A DNA stretch of 64,000 nucleotides from an uncultured Bacteroidales bacterium (GCA_902801325.1 CADCHQ010000016.1:1-64000); one strand, 5' to 3'; positions 39,951 to 51,227 are shown, numbered from the stretch's first letter. The notes: generated by a model not told the origin, from the letters alone. Made by a program: numbers and translations.

Positions 39951-41165
39951 ATGAAGCTATCTGGCATCAAAATACAGAAAGAAGGATTCCTGCAAGGCGA
40001 TAGTGTCGTGTGGATGATATTGCTGGCACTTTGCATGATATCTATCGTTGAAGTCTACAGTGCGTCGAGCCGAATGACTTATAGCTCGGGACACTATTGG
40101 GGACCTGTGGTAGAGCATACCTCGTATGTCGCCATTGGTTTGTTCATTACCTGGCTCATACACAAGATGCCATGTAAGAGTTTCAAATTCCTTAGTGTTT
40201 TGGGACTTCTTGTTTCCTTCATTCTGCTCATTGTAGTATTGTTCATGGGTAGCATTAACGATGCCGCCCGATGGATTCGTATATTCGGCATCACCATACA
40301 GCCATCAGAGTTCGCCAAGATTTCTTTAGTTGGTACTGTGGCCATGCTATTGGCTACATTCCGTGACAAGACGACCGGAGGAGCTTCGCAATTGGCCTTC
40401 AATTGTGTGGCTCTACTTACGGGAGTTATCTGCTTGCTTATCGTTGGTGAGAACTTCTCCACTGCAGGCATTATTTTTATCGTGATGTTCCTAATGACAT
40501 GGTATGCCCAAGCTCCTAAGAAATGGATGTGGATCGTGGTCATCAGCATAGTCACTATTGGTGGTTTAGGCTATAGTGTATTGAAACTTACCCCCGACCG
40601 AACTGCCCACAAAATCAGTGAATTGCCCATGTTGCATCGTTTTGAGACCTGGTCGAATCGTATCAAGAGCGGCAGCGACCTGCCTAACGACCCTGCAGAC
40701 TATAACATTCACGACAATATACAAGTGACACATGCCCGTATTGCCGTTGCAACATGTAACGTTGTTGGAAAAGGGCCAGGCCAAAGTGTGGAACGCGACT
40801 TCCTCCCTCACGCCGTGAGCGACTTCATCTATGCTATCATCATTGAGGAAGCAGGTATTGAAGGAGGCATATTGGTGATGTTCCTTTATCTGTTATTGCT
40901 TTATCGAGCCATGCGCATAGCCGAACGCTGTCGAAATCGATTCCCCGCCTATCTGGCCATGGGACTATCGTTGATGCTTGTAGTTCAAGCTATGGTCAAC
41001 ATGGCCGTAAGCGTAGGCGCTATGCCAGTAACGGGGCAACCTTTGCCATTAGTGTCTAAGGGAGGAACGTCCACATTCATCACCTGTGCCTATATAGGAA
41101 TGATATTGAGCGTGAGTTACACAGCTAAAAAGATAGAAGAAAAACCAGAGCAAACTGAAATATAA
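39951..41165 (+). CDS. ftsW: septal glycosyltransferase FtsW
   Basis: SEDS-family lipid II polymerase working with FtsI at the septum. The 404-aa, about ten-helix protein has the SEDS motifs GAARWI-like DAARWIRIFGITIQPSEFAK, then the long periplasmic loop with GKGPGQSVERDFLPHAVSDF and the terminal MPVTGQPLPLVSKGGTS. Its stop overlaps the murG start by one base (TAATG). Confidence 0.95.
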   Translation: MKLSGIKIQKEGFLQGDSVVWMILLALCMISIVEVYSASSRMTYSSGHYWGPVVEHTSYVAIGLFITWLIHKMPCKSFKFLSVLGLLVSFILLIVVLFMGSINDAARWIRIFGITIQPSEFAKISLVGTVAMLLATFRDKTTGGASQLAFNCVALLTGVICLLIVGENFSTAGIIFIVMFLMTWYAQAPKKWMWIVVISIVTIGGLGYSVLKLTPDRTAHKISELPMLHRFETWSNRIKSGSDLPNDPADYNIHDNIQVTHARIAVATCNVVGKGPGQSVERDFLPHAVSDFIYAIIIEEAGIEGGILVMFLYLLLLYRAMRIAERCRNRFPAYLAMGLSLMLVVQAMVNMAVSVGAMPVTGQPLPLVSKGGTSTFITCAYIGMILSVSYTAKKIEEKPEQTEI

Positions 41166-42283
41166 TGAGTGAATTGAAAATCATCATAAGCGGAGGCGGA
41201 ACGGGAGGCCACATCTTCCCCGCCATAAGCATTGCCAACGCTATCCGTGAATTGGAACCTCGGACAAAGATACTTTTCGTTGGCGCCGAAGGGCGAATGG
41301 AGATGCAACGTGTTCCTTCTGCAGGATACGAAATTGTGGGACTGCCCATCCGCGGTCTATATCGTCCTTTGTGGAAACCTGCCAACATCGGTGTGGTCAT
41401 CGACTTCCTAAAAAGCAAACGCATAGCCAAGAAAACCTTGCAAGAATTCAAACCCGACGTTGCTGTAGGCGTAGGTGGTTATGCAAGCAGTGCCACATTG
41501 AATGCGGCCTACGACTTGGGAATCCCTTGTCTCATCCAAGAGCAGAACTCTTATGCCGGGCTCACGAACAAGACATTGGCAAAGAAGGCACAAAAAATCT
41601 GTGTGGCTTATGAAGGCATGGAACGTTTCTTCCCTAAAGAAAACATCATCCTTACTGGCAATCCCGTTCGGCAAGGCCTGCTCGACCCCACCCTTACCAA
41701 GACAGAATCATCGGCAATCTTTGGATTAGAGCCCGACCTACCAACAGTTCTCATTATTGGCGGTAGTTTAGGAGCACGCACTATCAACGAAAGCGTATTA
41801 AAGAACCTTGACTCCATAAAGAAATCGCGTACACAGTTCATCTGGCAAACAGGCGGTTTCTATTACAAAGAGATTCAAGAAATCTTAGATGAGAAAGGCA
41901 AACCTGAAAACCTTTACGTTACCGATTTCATTGCCCGTATGGACCAAGCATACAAGGCTTCAGACCTAGTTATTTCACGCGCTGGCGCAAGCAGTATAAG
42001 TGAACTTTGTCTTTTAGGTAAACCCTCCATCTTGGTGCCTTCACCCAATGTAGCAGAAGACCACCAGACGTGCAATGCTATGGCTCTTGTCAAGAAGGAT
42101 GCCGCATTGATGATTAAGGATGCAGAGGCACAAGAGAAGTTAATACCTCTGGCCATGGAGACCGTAACGAAGCCAGAACGCCTAAAGGCACTTGGTGAGA
42201 ATGCATATAAGATGGCCTATAAGGATTCGGCCAAGATTATCGCACAGGAAGTAATCAAACTCGCAAAGAAAGCAGAACATTAA
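41165..42283 (+). CDS. murG: lipid II synthase MurG
   Basis: Transfers GlcNAc to lipid I on the inner face of the membrane. The 372-aa GT-B protein has the N-terminal glycine loop ISGGGTGGHIFPA, the second loop IIGGSLGART and the UDP-GlcNAc site around ISRAGASSISEL. Coupled to ftsW by a one-base overlap and followed after 2 bp by murC. Confidence 0.96.
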   Translation: MSELKIIISGGGTGGHIFPAISIANAIRELEPRTKILFVGAEGRMEMQRVPSAGYEIVGLPIRGLYRPLWKPANIGVVIDFLKSKRIAKKTLQEFKPDVAVGVGGYASSATLNAAYDLGIPCLIQEQNSYAGLTNKTLAKKAQKICVAYEGMERFFPKENIILTGNPVRQGLLDPTLTKTESSAIFGLEPDLPTVLIIGGSLGARTINESVLKNLDSIKKSRTQFIWQTGGFYYKEIQEILDEKGKPENLYVTDFIARMDQAYKASDLVISRAGASSISELCLLGKPSILVPSPNVAEDHQTCNAMALVKKDAALMIKDAEAQEKLIPLAMETVTKPERLKALGENAYKMAYKDSAKIIAQEVIKLAKKAEH

Positions 42284-42285
42284 TT

Positions 42286-43665
42286 ATGGAAGCATCACAT
42301 ATTAAAGCAGTATATTTCATTGGTATTGGCGGCATTGGTATGAGTGCCATAGCCCGCTATTTCCTTAATCAAGGGCTTACCGTGGGCGGTTATGACAAAA
42401 CGCCTACAGACCTTACCAAACGTCTTATAGAAGAAGGGGCACACATTCATTATGAAGAGAATATCGGACTGATTCCCACCGAATGCCTCGACCCAGACAC
42501 TTGTCTAATTGTTTATACTCCGGCAATTCCCGCCGAACATGCCGAACTGCAGTATTTCAAGCGAAATGGTTTCGACCTGCAAAAACGCGCACAAGTTCTT
42601 GGCACACTTACCCGCACCCTCAAGGGTCTTTGCGTTGCTGGCACACATGGCAAGACCACAACCAGTTCGATGGCTGCCCACCTACTGCACCAAAGCCATG
42701 TTGATTGCAACGCCTTCTTGGGAGGCATCACAAAGAACTATGGCACAAACTACATCCTCAGTGCAAAGAGTGAGTATGTTGTTATAGAAGCCGATGAGTT
42801 CGACCGTTCGTTCCATTGGCTTCGTCCATGGGCTACGGTTATCACTAGCACCGATGCCGACCATTTGGATATCTACGGAAATGAAGAAGCCTACCTTGAA
42901 AGTTTCCGCCACTACACCAGCCTCATACAACCTGGCGGTTATCTCATCCTGCACACAGGCCTGAGGATGCAACCAAACACAAAGGAAGGAGTAACAACAT
43001 ACACCTATAGTCGTGACAATGGCGATTTCCATGCTGAGAATGTAAAAATTGGCAATGGTGAAATCACTTTTGACTTCATCTCCCCATTAGGCAACATTAA
43101 AGGAATTAACTTAGGTGTTCCCGTTACTGTCAATATAGAGAATGGCATTGCAGCGATGGCGCTGGCACAGCTGGCAGGAGCAACAGAGGAAGAAATCCGT
43201 CAGGGAATGGCATCGTTCAGTGGTGTTGACCGTCGTTTTGATTTCCATGTACGCACTCCCCAAATGGTTTACCTGAGCGACTATGCCCATCATCCAGAAG
43301 AAATACGTCAAAGCATACTCAGTGTTAAGCAATTGTATGAAGGAAGACGAGTAAAAGCCATCTTCCAGCCACACCTATATAGTCGCACACGTGATTTCTA
43401 TCGCGAATTTGCCGATGCACTTTCACTCCTCGACGACGTAACGATTGTTGACATATATCCCGCCCGAGAATTACCAATTCCAGGTATTACCAGCAAACTC
43501 ATCTACGACAACCTGCGCCCAGATATGAAGAAAGAGATATGCCATAAGGAAGAGATTCCCGACATTGTGCGTCGCAAAGATTTTGACGTTCTTGTCACAC
43601 TTGGGGCTGGCGATATTGAAGACTATGCCCAAGAAATCACCCAGATACTGAACGAGAAGGCATGA
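42286..43665 (+). CDS. murC: UDP-MurNAc-L-alanine ligase MurC
   Basis: Adds L-alanine to UDP-MurNAc, the first peptide-stem step. The 459-aa protein begins with the Rossmann-like IGIGGIGMSAIARYF and has the ATP site GTHGKTTTSSM, the ITSTDADHLDIY motif and DYAHHPEEI. Its end overlaps ftsQ by 4 bp. There is no ddl gene between murC and ftsQ, unlike in proteobacterial clusters. Confidence 0.96.
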   Translation: MEASHIKAVYFIGIGGIGMSAIARYFLNQGLTVGGYDKTPTDLTKRLIEEGAHIHYEENIGLIPTECLDPDTCLIVYTPAIPAEHAELQYFKRNGFDLQKRAQVLGTLTRTLKGLCVAGTHGKTTTSSMAAHLLHQSHVDCNAFLGGITKNYGTNYILSAKSEYVVIEADEFDRSFHWLRPWATVITSTDADHLDIYGNEEAYLESFRHYTSLIQPGGYLILHTGLRMQPNTKEGVTTYTYSRDNGDFHAENVKIGNGEITFDFISPLGNIKGINLGVPVTVNIENGIAAMALAQLAGATEEEIRQGMASFSGVDRRFDFHVRTPQMVYLSDYAHHPEEIRQSILSVKQLYEGRRVKAIFQPHLYSRTRDFYREFADALSLLDDVTIVDIYPARELPIPGITSKLIYDNLRPDMKKEICHKEEIPDIVRRKDFDVLVTLGAGDIEDYAQEITQILNEKA

Positions 43666-44393
43666 TAAAGACCCTACTGAAAACCCTGCTCTTGCTGGCC
43701 GCCGTGGGCTATCTCATCTTTGCCCTGATAAAGGTTAGTCGTTCCCCACAGGAGATGCTGTGTACGGGCATTGAATACCAATTTACGGATTCTGTTGAAG
43801 CCCGTCTTATCGACGAACCAATGGTGGCGAATTTGTTGGCTCAAAAGAAGATAAGTCCAAAAGGGAAGAAACTAGCCGATGTTGATGTGCGTGGAATTCA
43901 GAAAATGTTAGCCGACAATCCCTATATCGACACCGTCTCTTGTTACCACACGGCATCGGGCAAAATATGCATTCGCATTACCCCCGTCCATCCTATGCTT
44001 CATGTTTTTGCCAACGATGGTGATGAATTTTATATTGGGGAGCAAGGACAAATCATGCCGGCTGGTGGACTCAACAATGACTTACCTGTCATCACAGGGC
44101 ATGTCACTCGCAAATATGCCGCAACCAAACTTCTGCCTTTAGGCCGCTTGCTCAAGACAGATGACTACTGGAGGCGGCAGACTCAACAAATCGATGTTGA
44201 CGAGCAAGGACACATAGAGATTATACCCCGATTCTGCGAACAAAAGATTCGGCTTGGCGAACCTAAAGATCTCACTGAGAAACTGGCTCGCGTACGCCTG
44301 TTCTACGAAAAAGCCATGCCTAAGGCGGGGTGGAACAAATACAATGTCATTGATGCGACATACGCCGACCAAATAATTTGCACGAAAGAATAA
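43662..44393 (+). CDS. ftsQ: cell division protein FtsQ-like
   Basis: A 243-aa bitopic protein: short cytoplasmic N-terminus, a membrane helix (LLLLAAVGYLIFALI, residues about 7-22) and a periplasmic part with a POTRA-like first domain (IQKMLADNPYIDTVSCYHTA) and a beta domain. Position between murC and ftsA makes FtsQ the clear assignment, although sequence conservation is low. It would bridge the FtsL/FtsB complex to the rest of the divisome. Confidence 0.88.
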   Translation: MIKTLLKTLLLLAAVGYLIFALIKVSRSPQEMLCTGIEYQFTDSVEARLIDEPMVANLLAQKKISPKGKKLADVDVRGIQKMLADNPYIDTVSCYHTASGKICIRITPVHPMLHVFANDGDEFYIGEQGQIMPAGGLNNDLPVITGHVTRKYAATKLLPLGRLLKTDDYWRRQTQQIDVDEQGHIEIIPRFCEQKIRLGEPKDLTEKLARVRLFYEKAMPKAGWNKYNVIDATYADQIICTKE

Positions 44394-44413
44394 AACAATA
44401 AATATATACAATT

Positions 44414-45772
44414 ATGGGAGCAGAAAAAGAGATTATCGTAGCTCTGGAGTTCGGAACATCCTCCATCCGAGGCATCGCCGGCAAGAAGAAGCCCGATGGC
44501 ACTATCCAGATTCTTGACATTGAGCAAGAACGTACCACCGATGCCATACAACGTGGCGTCATCTACAACATCGACAAAACGACACAAGCCATCACGAACA
44601 TCGTAACTCGTCTGGGCGAGAACCAAAACATCCACATCCGCCGTGCATACGTAGGCATAGGTGGTCAGTCGTTACACTCTGACGGCAACTTCATCTCACG
44701 CGGATTGGAGATGAAAGTAAAGATTACGCCCGAACTGGTGGATAACTTGATGGACAACAACCGTGCCACACAGTACACCGATGCACAGATTCTTGACGTT
44801 GTACCTCAAGAGTACGTCGTAGGCAATCGAACCATTGCTGACCCTGTAGGCATACAAAGTGACCAGATTGAAGCCCGCTTCCTAAACATCGTGGCAAAGA
44901 ACACACTGGTGGAAAACATCCAGAAGTGCATGCGCATGGCAGGTATTGAGATTGCCGACATGTTTATTGCTCCCATGACACTGGCCGACGTACTGCTCTC
45001 CGATAGTGAGAAGCGCTCGGGTTGCGCTATGGTTGACTTTGGAGCAGGCACTACAACTGTGGCTGTCTATAATGGCAACCTCCTCCGTCACCTTGTAGTC
45101 ATTCCCTTGGGCGGAAATAACATTACAAACGACATTGCCACTGCTCACCAAATGGAGTTCGAAGAGGCTGAAGGACTTAAGCGCAAATATGGTATTGCGT
45201 ATGTAGCAGCAGAGAGCGATACGCCTCAACAATTGTCCATCAGCAACGAGCGTACACTGTCAGAAAACGAACTGCAAAACATCATCGGTGCTCGCCAGGA
45301 AGAAATCATAGCCAACGTATGGCATCAGATCGAGAACGTAAGCAATACACTGCTCTCAGGTATTATCATTACCGGTGCAGCAGCGCAGCTCAGAGACATG
45401 CCTGAAGCCATCAAGCACTTTACAAAGTTCCAACGAGTAAAGGTGGCTAAATCGCTCATCACCACTGTCGACGTAGGTGCTGGAGTAACAGCGCCCCAAG
45501 GCAACAGTTGTGATACGCTGATAGCCCTGCTCATGCATGGAGACACCAATTGCGCCGACGTAAAAGAGGAAGGTGAACAAGAACCAAAGGTGGAAGAAGA
45601 GAATGGTGAAGGTCTGACCGTTGCTCCCGCAAACACGCCTGTTACTGAAGTCGAAGAAAAAGTAGAAGAGACAAACAAAGAACCCAAACAAAAGAGAAAG
45701 TTTGGCGAAGGCTTCAAGAAGTTTGGACGTGTCCTGCAGAAGATATTCACCGACGAAGAAGAAGACGAATAA
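44414..45772 (+). CDS. ftsA: cell division actin homologue FtsA
   Basis: Tethers FtsZ to the membrane. The 452-aa protein has the actin-fold phosphate-1 loop ALEFGTSSIRGIAG, the phosphate-2 motif MVDFGAGTTTVAVY, and the adenosine motif ITGAAAQLRDM. The C-terminus (after about 375) is a long acidic Glu/Pro-rich linker ending in an amphipathic basic helix (KFGEGFKKFGRVLQKIF), the membrane-targeting sequence, then an acidic tail. Confidence 0.95.
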   Translation: MGAEKEIIVALEFGTSSIRGIAGKKKPDGTIQILDIEQERTTDAIQRGVIYNIDKTTQAITNIVTRLGENQNIHIRRAYVGIGGQSLHSDGNFISRGLEMKVKITPELVDNLMDNNRATQYTDAQILDVVPQEYVVGNRTIADPVGIQSDQIEARFLNIVAKNTLVENIQKCMRMAGIEIADMFIAPMTLADVLLSDSEKRSGCAMVDFGAGTTTVAVYNGNLLRHLVVIPLGGNNITNDIATAHQMEFEEAEGLKRKYGIAYVAAESDTPQQLSISNERTLSENELQNIIGARQEEIIANVWHQIENVSNTLLSGIIITGAAAQLRDMPEAIKHFTKFQRVKVAKSLITTVDVGAGVTAPQGNSCDTLIALLMHGDTNCADVKEEGEQEPKVEEENGEGLTVAPANTPVTEVEEKVEETNKEPKQKRKFGEGFKKFGRVLQKIFTDEEEDE

Positions 45773-45795
45773 TAACCACGTAATCACATAAGAAT

Positions 45796-47199
45796 ATGGA
45801 CCAAGAAACGAAAGACATCTTCGGAATGGACGGAGGAATCCAGTTCACAGGTTTCCAGCATGTCAATAATCCCAGCATCATCAAGGTGATTGGCGTGGGA
45901 GGCGGTGGCGGCAACGCCGTTAACCATATGTTTAACGAAGGTATTCACGACGTCACCTACGTGTTATGTAATACCGATAAGAAAGCCCTCGAGGACAGCC
46001 CTGTACCAACAATACTACAGCTGGGTAAGGAAGGACTCGGAGCTGGTAATCGTCCCGAGCGTGCTCGTCAGGCCGCCATGGAGAGCATGGATGACATCAA
46101 AAACATGCTTAGCGATGGTACGAAGATGGTATTCATCACTGCCGGAATGGGCGGTGGTACTGGCACAGGTGCTGCACCTATCATTGCCAAGTGTGCCAAG
46201 GAAATGGGCATTCTGACGGTAGGTATTGTCACCATCCCCTTCCTATTCGAAGGCAATAAGAAGATTGATCAGGCATTGGAGGGTGTGGAAGAAATAAAGA
46301 AGCACGTCGACGCATTGCTCGTCATCAACAACGAACGCTTGCGTGAGATTTATCCCGAACTTACCGTCATCAACGCTTTTGCTCGTGCCGACGATACCTT
46401 GACCGTAGCTGCACGTTCCATCGCAGAAATCATCACCATGCGCGGACGCATCAACCTCGACTTCCAGGACGTAAAGACCGTTCTCGAAAACGGAGGTGTT
46501 GCCCTCATGTCTACAGGCTATGCTGAGGGAGAGAACCGTGTCAGCAAGGCCATTGACGAGGCCATCAAGTCGCCTTTGCTCAACAACAACGACATCTTCA
46601 ACTCCAAGAAAGTGCTGCTGAACATCAACTTCAGCGATGCAGAAGAGAGCCAACAGTTCACGATGGAAGAGATGAACGAGGTACATAACTTCATGAGCAA
46701 ATTCTCGAAGAACGTCGAAGTCAAATGGGGCATGGCCACCGACCCCGCACTGGGCAACCGCATCAAGATTACTCTACTGGCAACAGGATTCGGCCTGCAG
46801 CACGTTCCTGGTATGCAAGACATATTGGAGAAGAACAGCTTGCAGCAGGAAGAGGAAGACCGCGAGAAGCAGGAGATGCGCGATGCACTGCGAGGCGTGT
46901 ACTACAGTGGAGACAATCGACCCACTATCCGTCGCCGCCCATATATCTTCGTATTCAAACCCGAGGAACTCGACGACGAGGACATCATCTCGCGTGTAGA
47001 GACCACACCAACCTTCCGACGCACGAAGGAGGAACTCAACCAGATTCGCAATCGTCAGGAAGAACCCGAACTCACAACCATCTATGTCGAGGGAAAACTT
47101 CCTGAGGCTATACAAGAGCCAAAACCAAGCGAAACGCCCGACACTACAGCTCCAACGACAGAAGAACCCTTTGTCGGTTTCCAGTTGGGTGAGGATTAA
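45796..47199 (+). CDS. ftsZ: cell division GTPase FtsZ
   Basis: Tubulin homologue forming the Z ring. The 467-aa protein has the GTP loop GVGGGGGNAVNHM, the tubulin signature GGGTGTG at 119-125 and the T7 loop region NLDFQDVKTVL. After the polymerising domain (to about 345) comes a long C-terminal linker rich in Glu and Arg (EDREKQEMRDALRG, PEELDDEDIISRVETTPT) and a short terminal peptide PFVGFQLGED. Last gene of the cluster; no hairpin with a T run follows it in the 42-bp convergent gap before recO. Confidence 0.97.
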   Translation: MDQETKDIFGMDGGIQFTGFQHVNNPSIIKVIGVGGGGGNAVNHMFNEGIHDVTYVLCNTDKKALEDSPVPTILQLGKEGLGAGNRPERARQAAMESMDDIKNMLSDGTKMVFITAGMGGGTGTGAAPIIAKCAKEMGILTVGIVTIPFLFEGNKKIDQALEGVEEIKKHVDALLVINNERLREIYPELTVINAFARADDTLTVAARSIAEIITMRGRINLDFQDVKTVLENGGVALMSTGYAEGENRVSKAIDEAIKSPLLNNNDIFNSKKVLLNINFSDAEESQQFTMEEMNEVHNFMSKFSKNVEVKWGMATDPALGNRIKITLLATGFGLQHVPGMQDILEKNSLQQEEEDREKQEMRDALRGVYYSGDNRPTIRRRPYIFVFKPEELDDEDIISRVETTPTFRRTKEELNQIRNRQEEPELTTIYVEGKLPEAIQEPKPSETPDTTAPTTEEPFVGFQLGED

Positions 47200-47241
47200 A
47201 GTTCTTGGGCAAGTTGAAAAAAAGAGTTGATAAGCTAATAC

Positions 47242-47907
47242 TTAACTCAACACCTCGCGCAAGATAGCCATCGAACGGAGCTCAGGGAAATGGGGTACAT
47301 GCTGACGGTAATAATCGTTCAAGACCTCCATCAAGCGCTGGCGCTGTTCGCGTGAGAAATGAAAGAGATGCATGGTTGCAAAATCCATGCGCAACATTAG
47401 GGGTACAAGTTGTTCCTCTCCTTTGTGGAGGACAGCCTGTACCTCTTCCGTATCAGGCCAGAAACCCAAGAAGCGAGACAGACGTATAAGGAAAGTGGCA
47501 GGGAAGTTGGCAAACCGTTCACGACGGTTATCGAGCCACATGAGCGAATTCACAAGATAGGCATAAAGTTCGGGGTTGGCCTGTTCTTCACGTAAACTAT
47601 AAAACAGGAACTCACCTAAGAACAAGGCTATTGTCTGCTTCATCGGATTATAGGGCAACGACTGATAAGGCTCGTTGACACGAACATCAACCAAACGCTG
47701 CAAACGAGCCGAATCCTGAAAGTCCATATCCACCTCCAGCAAACTCAATGGCGAAAGCAAGACATTCTGCATGACCGATCGTCTGCCACGAGGCATTCGA
47801 ACCATAAAGCTCACTGCTCCACGACCTTCGGTAAACATCGTCACAATCTGCTTCTGGTCGGCATATCGTAACGTGTGTAATACAATTCCGCGTGTCTTTT
47901 CTAACAT
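47242..47907 (-). CDS. recO: DNA repair protein RecO
   Basis: Works with RecR to load RecA on SSB-coated DNA. The 221-aa protein begins with the RecO OB-fold signature TRGIVLHTLRYADQKQIVTM and GRGAVSFMVRMPRGRRS, followed by the helical C-terminal domain. The zinc-binding cysteines found in some RecO proteins are absent. Convergent with ftsZ and divergent from the tRNA-Glu unit. Confidence 0.9.
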   Translation of the reverse strand: MLEKTRGIVLHTLRYADQKQIVTMFTEGRGAVSFMVRMPRGRRSVMQNVLLSPLSLLEVDMDFQDSARLQRLVDVRVNEPYQSLPYNPMKQTIALFLGEFLFYSLREEQANPELYAYLVNSLMWLDNRRERFANFPATFLIRLSRFLGFWPDTEEVQAVLHKGEEQLVPLMLRMDFATMHLFHFSREQRQRLMEVLNDYYRQHVPHFPELRSMAILREVLS

Positions 47908-47943
47908 ATTCGAGTGCGAAATTACAAAAAAAAACTGAAATTC

Positions 47944-47974
47944 TTTGTCAGTTCACAGAAAAGTAGTAACTTTG
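47944..47974 (+). promoter_or_regulatory. promoter of the tRNA-Glu-rpsT unit
   Basis: TTTG (47944-47947), a 19-bp spacer and TAACTTTG (47967-47974) followed by C: an exact match to the Bacteroidetes consensus. The leader contains CGTGACC (47985-47991) and GGTCACG (48018-48024), which pair to make a hairpin just before the tRNA 5' end. Confidence 0.85.
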
Positions 47975-48030
47975 CACCCGCAATCGTGACCACCTGGTCG
48001 CGAAGTAGTGGCGGAAAGGTCACGAAGGCT

Positions 48031-48102
48031 GGTCCCTTCGTCTATCGGTTAGGACGAGAGATTTTCATTCTCTAAAGAGGAGTTCGACTCTCCTAGGGAC
48101 TA
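48031..48102 (+). tRNA. tRNA-Glu (anticodon TTC)
   Basis: A complete cloverleaf: acceptor GGTCCCT pairing with AGGGACT (one terminal G-U pair), D arm around CGTCTATCGGTTAGGACG, anticodon stem AGAGA/TCTCT with loop TTTTCAT giving anticodon TTC, and a T arm with GTTCGAC (GAGGAGTTCGACTCTCC). CCA is not encoded (the next bases are CAAAAG). 72 nt including the discriminator A. rpsT follows 34 bp later. Confidence 0.93.
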
Positions 48103-48136
48103 CAAAAGAAGATAAAAAATAAAAGTAGAAAGTAAA

Positions 48137-48391
48137 ATGGCAAACCACAAATCATCTCTTAAGAGAATCCGTCAGGAGCAGAAGCGCCGCCTGCACAACA
48201 GATATTATGCTAAGACTATGCGTAATGCTGTCCGCAAGCTTCGTGCAACCACCGACAAGGCAGCAGCCATTGAGATGTACCCCGGTGTACAGAAGATTCT
48301 GGACAAGTTGGCCAAGACCAACATCATCCACAAGAATAAGGCTGCAAACTTGAAGTCGAAGCTGGCCCGCTACATTCAGAAGTTGGGTTAA
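48137..48391 (+). CDS. rpsT: 30S ribosomal protein S20
   Basis: Binds 16S rRNA near the 5' domain and helix 44 in early 30S assembly. The 84-aa, highly basic helical protein begins [20 protein letters not shown] and contains [19 protein letters not shown], the standard family pattern. It lies 34 bp after tRNA-Glu with no promoter between them, so it appears to be cotranscribed from the promoter at 47944-47974, and is followed by a strong terminator. Confidence 0.97.
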   Translation: MANHKSSLKRIRQEQKRRLHNRYYAKTMRNAVRKLRATTDKAAAIEMYPGVQKILDKLAKTNIIHKNKAANLKSKLARYIQKLG

Positions 48392-48413
48392 GCCATACTG
48401 ACGGATACACTAA

Positions 48414-48449
48414 GCGACCGTTCCTCACATTGTGGGCGGTCGTTTTTTT
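48414..48449 (+). terminator. rho-independent terminator of rpsT
   Basis: CGACCG (48415-48420) and CGGTCG (48437-48442) form the base of a stem, with further pairing CCTCAC/GTGGG inside, followed by TTTTTTT (48443-48449). Confidence 0.9.
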
Positions 48450-48507
48450 GTTTTGTCGAATTCTCACAGTCTTGATTATCATACATTTACACATTAATGG
48501 GCTGAAT

Positions 48508-48531
48508 CTGTGACAATTGTGACAAATGACA
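48508..48531 (+). repeat. TTGTGACAA iterons, left side
   Basis: CTGTGACAATTGTGACAA (48508-48525) is two 9-bp units, followed by a decayed ATGACAG. It is the exact reverse complement of the last two units at 48821-48838. Each unit is itself palindromic except at the central base. Confidence 0.8.
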
Positions 48532-48579
48532 GTTCATTTTTCACCACCTTGCTCGAAGGCGAGGACGATGGAGAATGCA

Positions 48580-48779
48580 TATAACTTATTGAATTACAAT
48601 AATATAGATATAATAATATCGTATATACATTATATATAATATAGTATATATATTAATAAGTATCTATATAACTATTTAATTATCAAATAATTATAAAATC
48701 TTTATTAATTATAATTTATATTGTATTTCTTTATCAATCGATAAAATTATTCTTAATTCTTAACTCTTAATTATATTAT
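48580..48779. other. extremely AT-rich tract upstream of gyrB
   Basis: About 200 bp made almost only of A and T (for example ATATACATTATATATAATAT). It is flanked at some distance by the TTGTCACAA iterons on both sides. I see no gene, -7/-33 pair or DnaA box (TTATNCACA) in it. In the 48392-49235 gap it is followed by the right iterons, array E and the gyrB promoter. Confidence 0.75.
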
Positions 48780-48811
48780 CCCCCCGCTGCCGGAAAAGGA
48801 GAAAAAAAACG

Positions 48812-48838
48812 TTGTCACAATTGTCACAATTGTCACAG
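48812..48838 (+). repeat. TTGTCACAA iterons, right side
   Basis: Three contiguous 9-bp copies: TTGTCACAA, TTGTCACAA, TTGTCACAG. They are enclosed by AAAAACG and CGTTTTT (48804-48811 and 48838-48845), which could pair as a stem. Confidence 0.85.
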
Positions 48839-48888
48839 CGTTTTTATAACCGACTGGGAATCAGTGATTTCATAAAAATTCAATCAAA

Positions 48889-49042
48889 AATATAGGCTCT
48901 CGAGAATAAGATATAAGGCCTTCTGCGATAAGATACAGGCTCGATGGACATAAGATATAGGCTCGATGGAGGGTGAATATATGTTATTTGTGCTCAAAAA
49001 ATAGGCATTCATTGCATAGGAGTTGTGCGATCATCGTATCCG
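48889..49042 (+). repeat. array E: 22-bp periodic intergenic repeat
   Basis: Units start at 48889, 48911, 48933, 48955, 48977, 48999 and 49021. The clearest three carry ATATAGGCTCGATGGA, ATACAGGCTCGATGGA or ATATAAGGCC at the same phase; the last two or three are decayed. It lies 160-310 bp upstream of the gyrB promoter. Confidence 0.7.
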
Positions 49043-49202
49043 ATTTAAGGATGGGAGGACAAAGAAGGTGATAAATAGGGAATAATTGGAAATAAACACG
49101 TGCAGAGGGGCATTATAGGGTTCCAAAAGACACTATGACGTCCCTTCTTATTTTCCACCTTAAATTCTATAGAATTTATTTCCGTAATTCACTTTTTTTT
49201 CG

Positions 49203-49210
49203 TACCTTTG
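49203..49210 (+). promoter_or_regulatory. -7 box of gyrB
   Basis: TACCTTTG followed by C, 25 bp before the gyrB ATG, in an otherwise AT-rich leader. The -33 box is not recognisable. Confidence 0.65.
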
Positions 49211-49232
49211 CAAGGTTAAAAATCAGGTTTGA

Positions 49233-51226
<1,994 letters not shown>

Positions 51227-51227
<1 letters not shown>

